The notes under the pieces are model-generated. The model searched no databases, was not told the origin of the DNA, and worked only from the letters and a program-made list of their open reading frames with translations. From HB2-32-21 sp041603535 (lineage in GTDB: Bacteria > Pseudomonadota > Gammaproteobacteria > Pseudomonadales > Porticoccaceae): a stretch of DNA of 15,039 nucleotides. Location: positions 1-15,039 of the forward strand of contig JBFIEE010000064.1 in NCBI GenBank assembly GCA_041603535.1, given 5' to 3'. The position numbers and the translations under genes are program-made. Numbering within the stretch: position 1 is the first letter of the stretch; every line of letters starts with the position of its first letter. Shown here piece after piece: positions 14,720-15,039 of this stretch.

Positions 14720-15039
14720 ATGCTTAGCCATCCAGCAATCGCCAGGGGTCATGTAGCCGTCGTCACCGGCGCGGCAAGCGGCATTGGACTGGCCGCCGCG
14801 ATGAAGTTTGCCGCCTCAGGTATGAAAGTTTGCATGGCCGACATTGATGGGCCGCGTCTAGAAAGGGCCGCTAAAGATGTAGCGATGGTATGTTCCGGGG
14901 GTCGGGATCATGTACTAACGGTACCGACGGACGTGGCTGATTTTTCCGGGGTAGTGAACCTCAAAAACTGTGCTTTAGACACCTTTGGCCAGGTGAACGT
15001 CCTAATGAACAACGCAGGTATTGCCTTGCGTGCCAACAC
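14720..15039 (+). CDS. Short-chain dehydrogenase/reductase (SDR), N-terminal part (3' partial)
   Basis: This NAD(P)-dependent classical SDR runs off the window with 106 codons visible. The Rossmann start reads VAVVTGAASGIGLAAAMKFA, giving the TGxxxGIG cofactor motif at about residues 15-22. MADIDGPRLERA follows at the end of strand 2; the Asp there suggests NAD rather than NADP. TDVAD is at about residue 74, and NNAGI closes strand 4. The catalytic Ser-Tyr-Lys are beyond the edge. Two in-frame ATGs compete: 14720, with GAGGAG only 3 bases upstream, and 14702, with no ribosome site. I prefer 14720, though its spacing is short. It may serve the neighbouring catabolic genes as a hydroxyacyl or alcohol dehydrogenase, but nothing visible fixes the substrate. 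Confidence 0.92.
   Translation, partial: MLSHPAIARGHVAVVTGAASGIGLAAAMKFAASGMKVCMADIDGPRLERAAKDVAMVCSGGRDHVLTVPTDVADFSGVVNLKNCALDTFGQVNVLMNNAGIALRAN

Overview
The window looks like chromosomal DNA of a gammaproteobacterium. The main reasons are a homodimeric-type pyruvate dehydrogenase E1 (aceE) followed by an aceF-type E2, a pitrilysin/insulinase M16 protease, moderate GC, and a steroid- or branched-lipid-like acyl-CoA catabolic set. That combination resembles marine Spongiibacteraceae/Cellvibrionales-type bacteria, but this placement is inference from gene content only. No rRNA, tRNA, CRISPR array, insertion sequence or phage gene was recognised.

Layout. (1) Bases 1-1801 hold the C-terminal part of an M16 (insulysin/protease III-like) metalloprotease whose start lies outside the window. 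(2) Bases 1802-6373 hold a pyruvate dehydrogenase operon: a spacer with a perfect 7-7-7 inverted repeat, aceE, a 53-codon open frame joined to both neighbours by ATGA and GTGA overlaps, and aceF with one lipoyl domain. No E3 (lpd) gene follows. (3) Bases 6374-7162 hold two small membrane-protein genes facing each other: a roughly 100-residue unknown and a 60-residue PLDc_N-type protein. (4) Bases 7263-11759 lie on the minus strand: an alpha-methylacyl-CoA racemase (CaiB/BaiF fold), then two acyl-CoA dehydrogenase subunits overlapping by 4 bases, then a TauE/SafE-type permease 10 bases further on. (5) Bases 12073-13875 hold two tandem paralogous HSL-family alpha/beta hydrolases, divergent from the racemase. 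(6) Bases 14066-14617 hold an odd composite gene: two membrane helices followed by the C-terminal strands of an outer-membrane beta-barrel. (7) From 14720 to the window edge is the start of a short-chain dehydrogenase/reductase, preceded by a perfect palindrome with 9-base arms.

How the parts may work together. AceE and AceF form acetyl-CoA from pyruvate with an E3 encoded elsewhere. The racemase, the paired dehydrogenases, the esterases and the SDR fit the stepwise breakdown of an alpha-methyl-branched acyl-CoA such as a sterol side chain. The dehydrogenase pair shows the residue pattern of alpha2-beta2 heterotetramers: one subunit keeps a helix-G glutamate, and the other has alanine there and no glutamate at the alternative site. 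No gene here fixes the substrate, so the pathway assignment is a hypothesis. Most of the window is ordinary metabolism. The points that merit a second look are the aceE-aceF bridging frame, the composite membrane/beta-barrel gene, the dehydrogenase pair and several clean palindromes in promoter positions.
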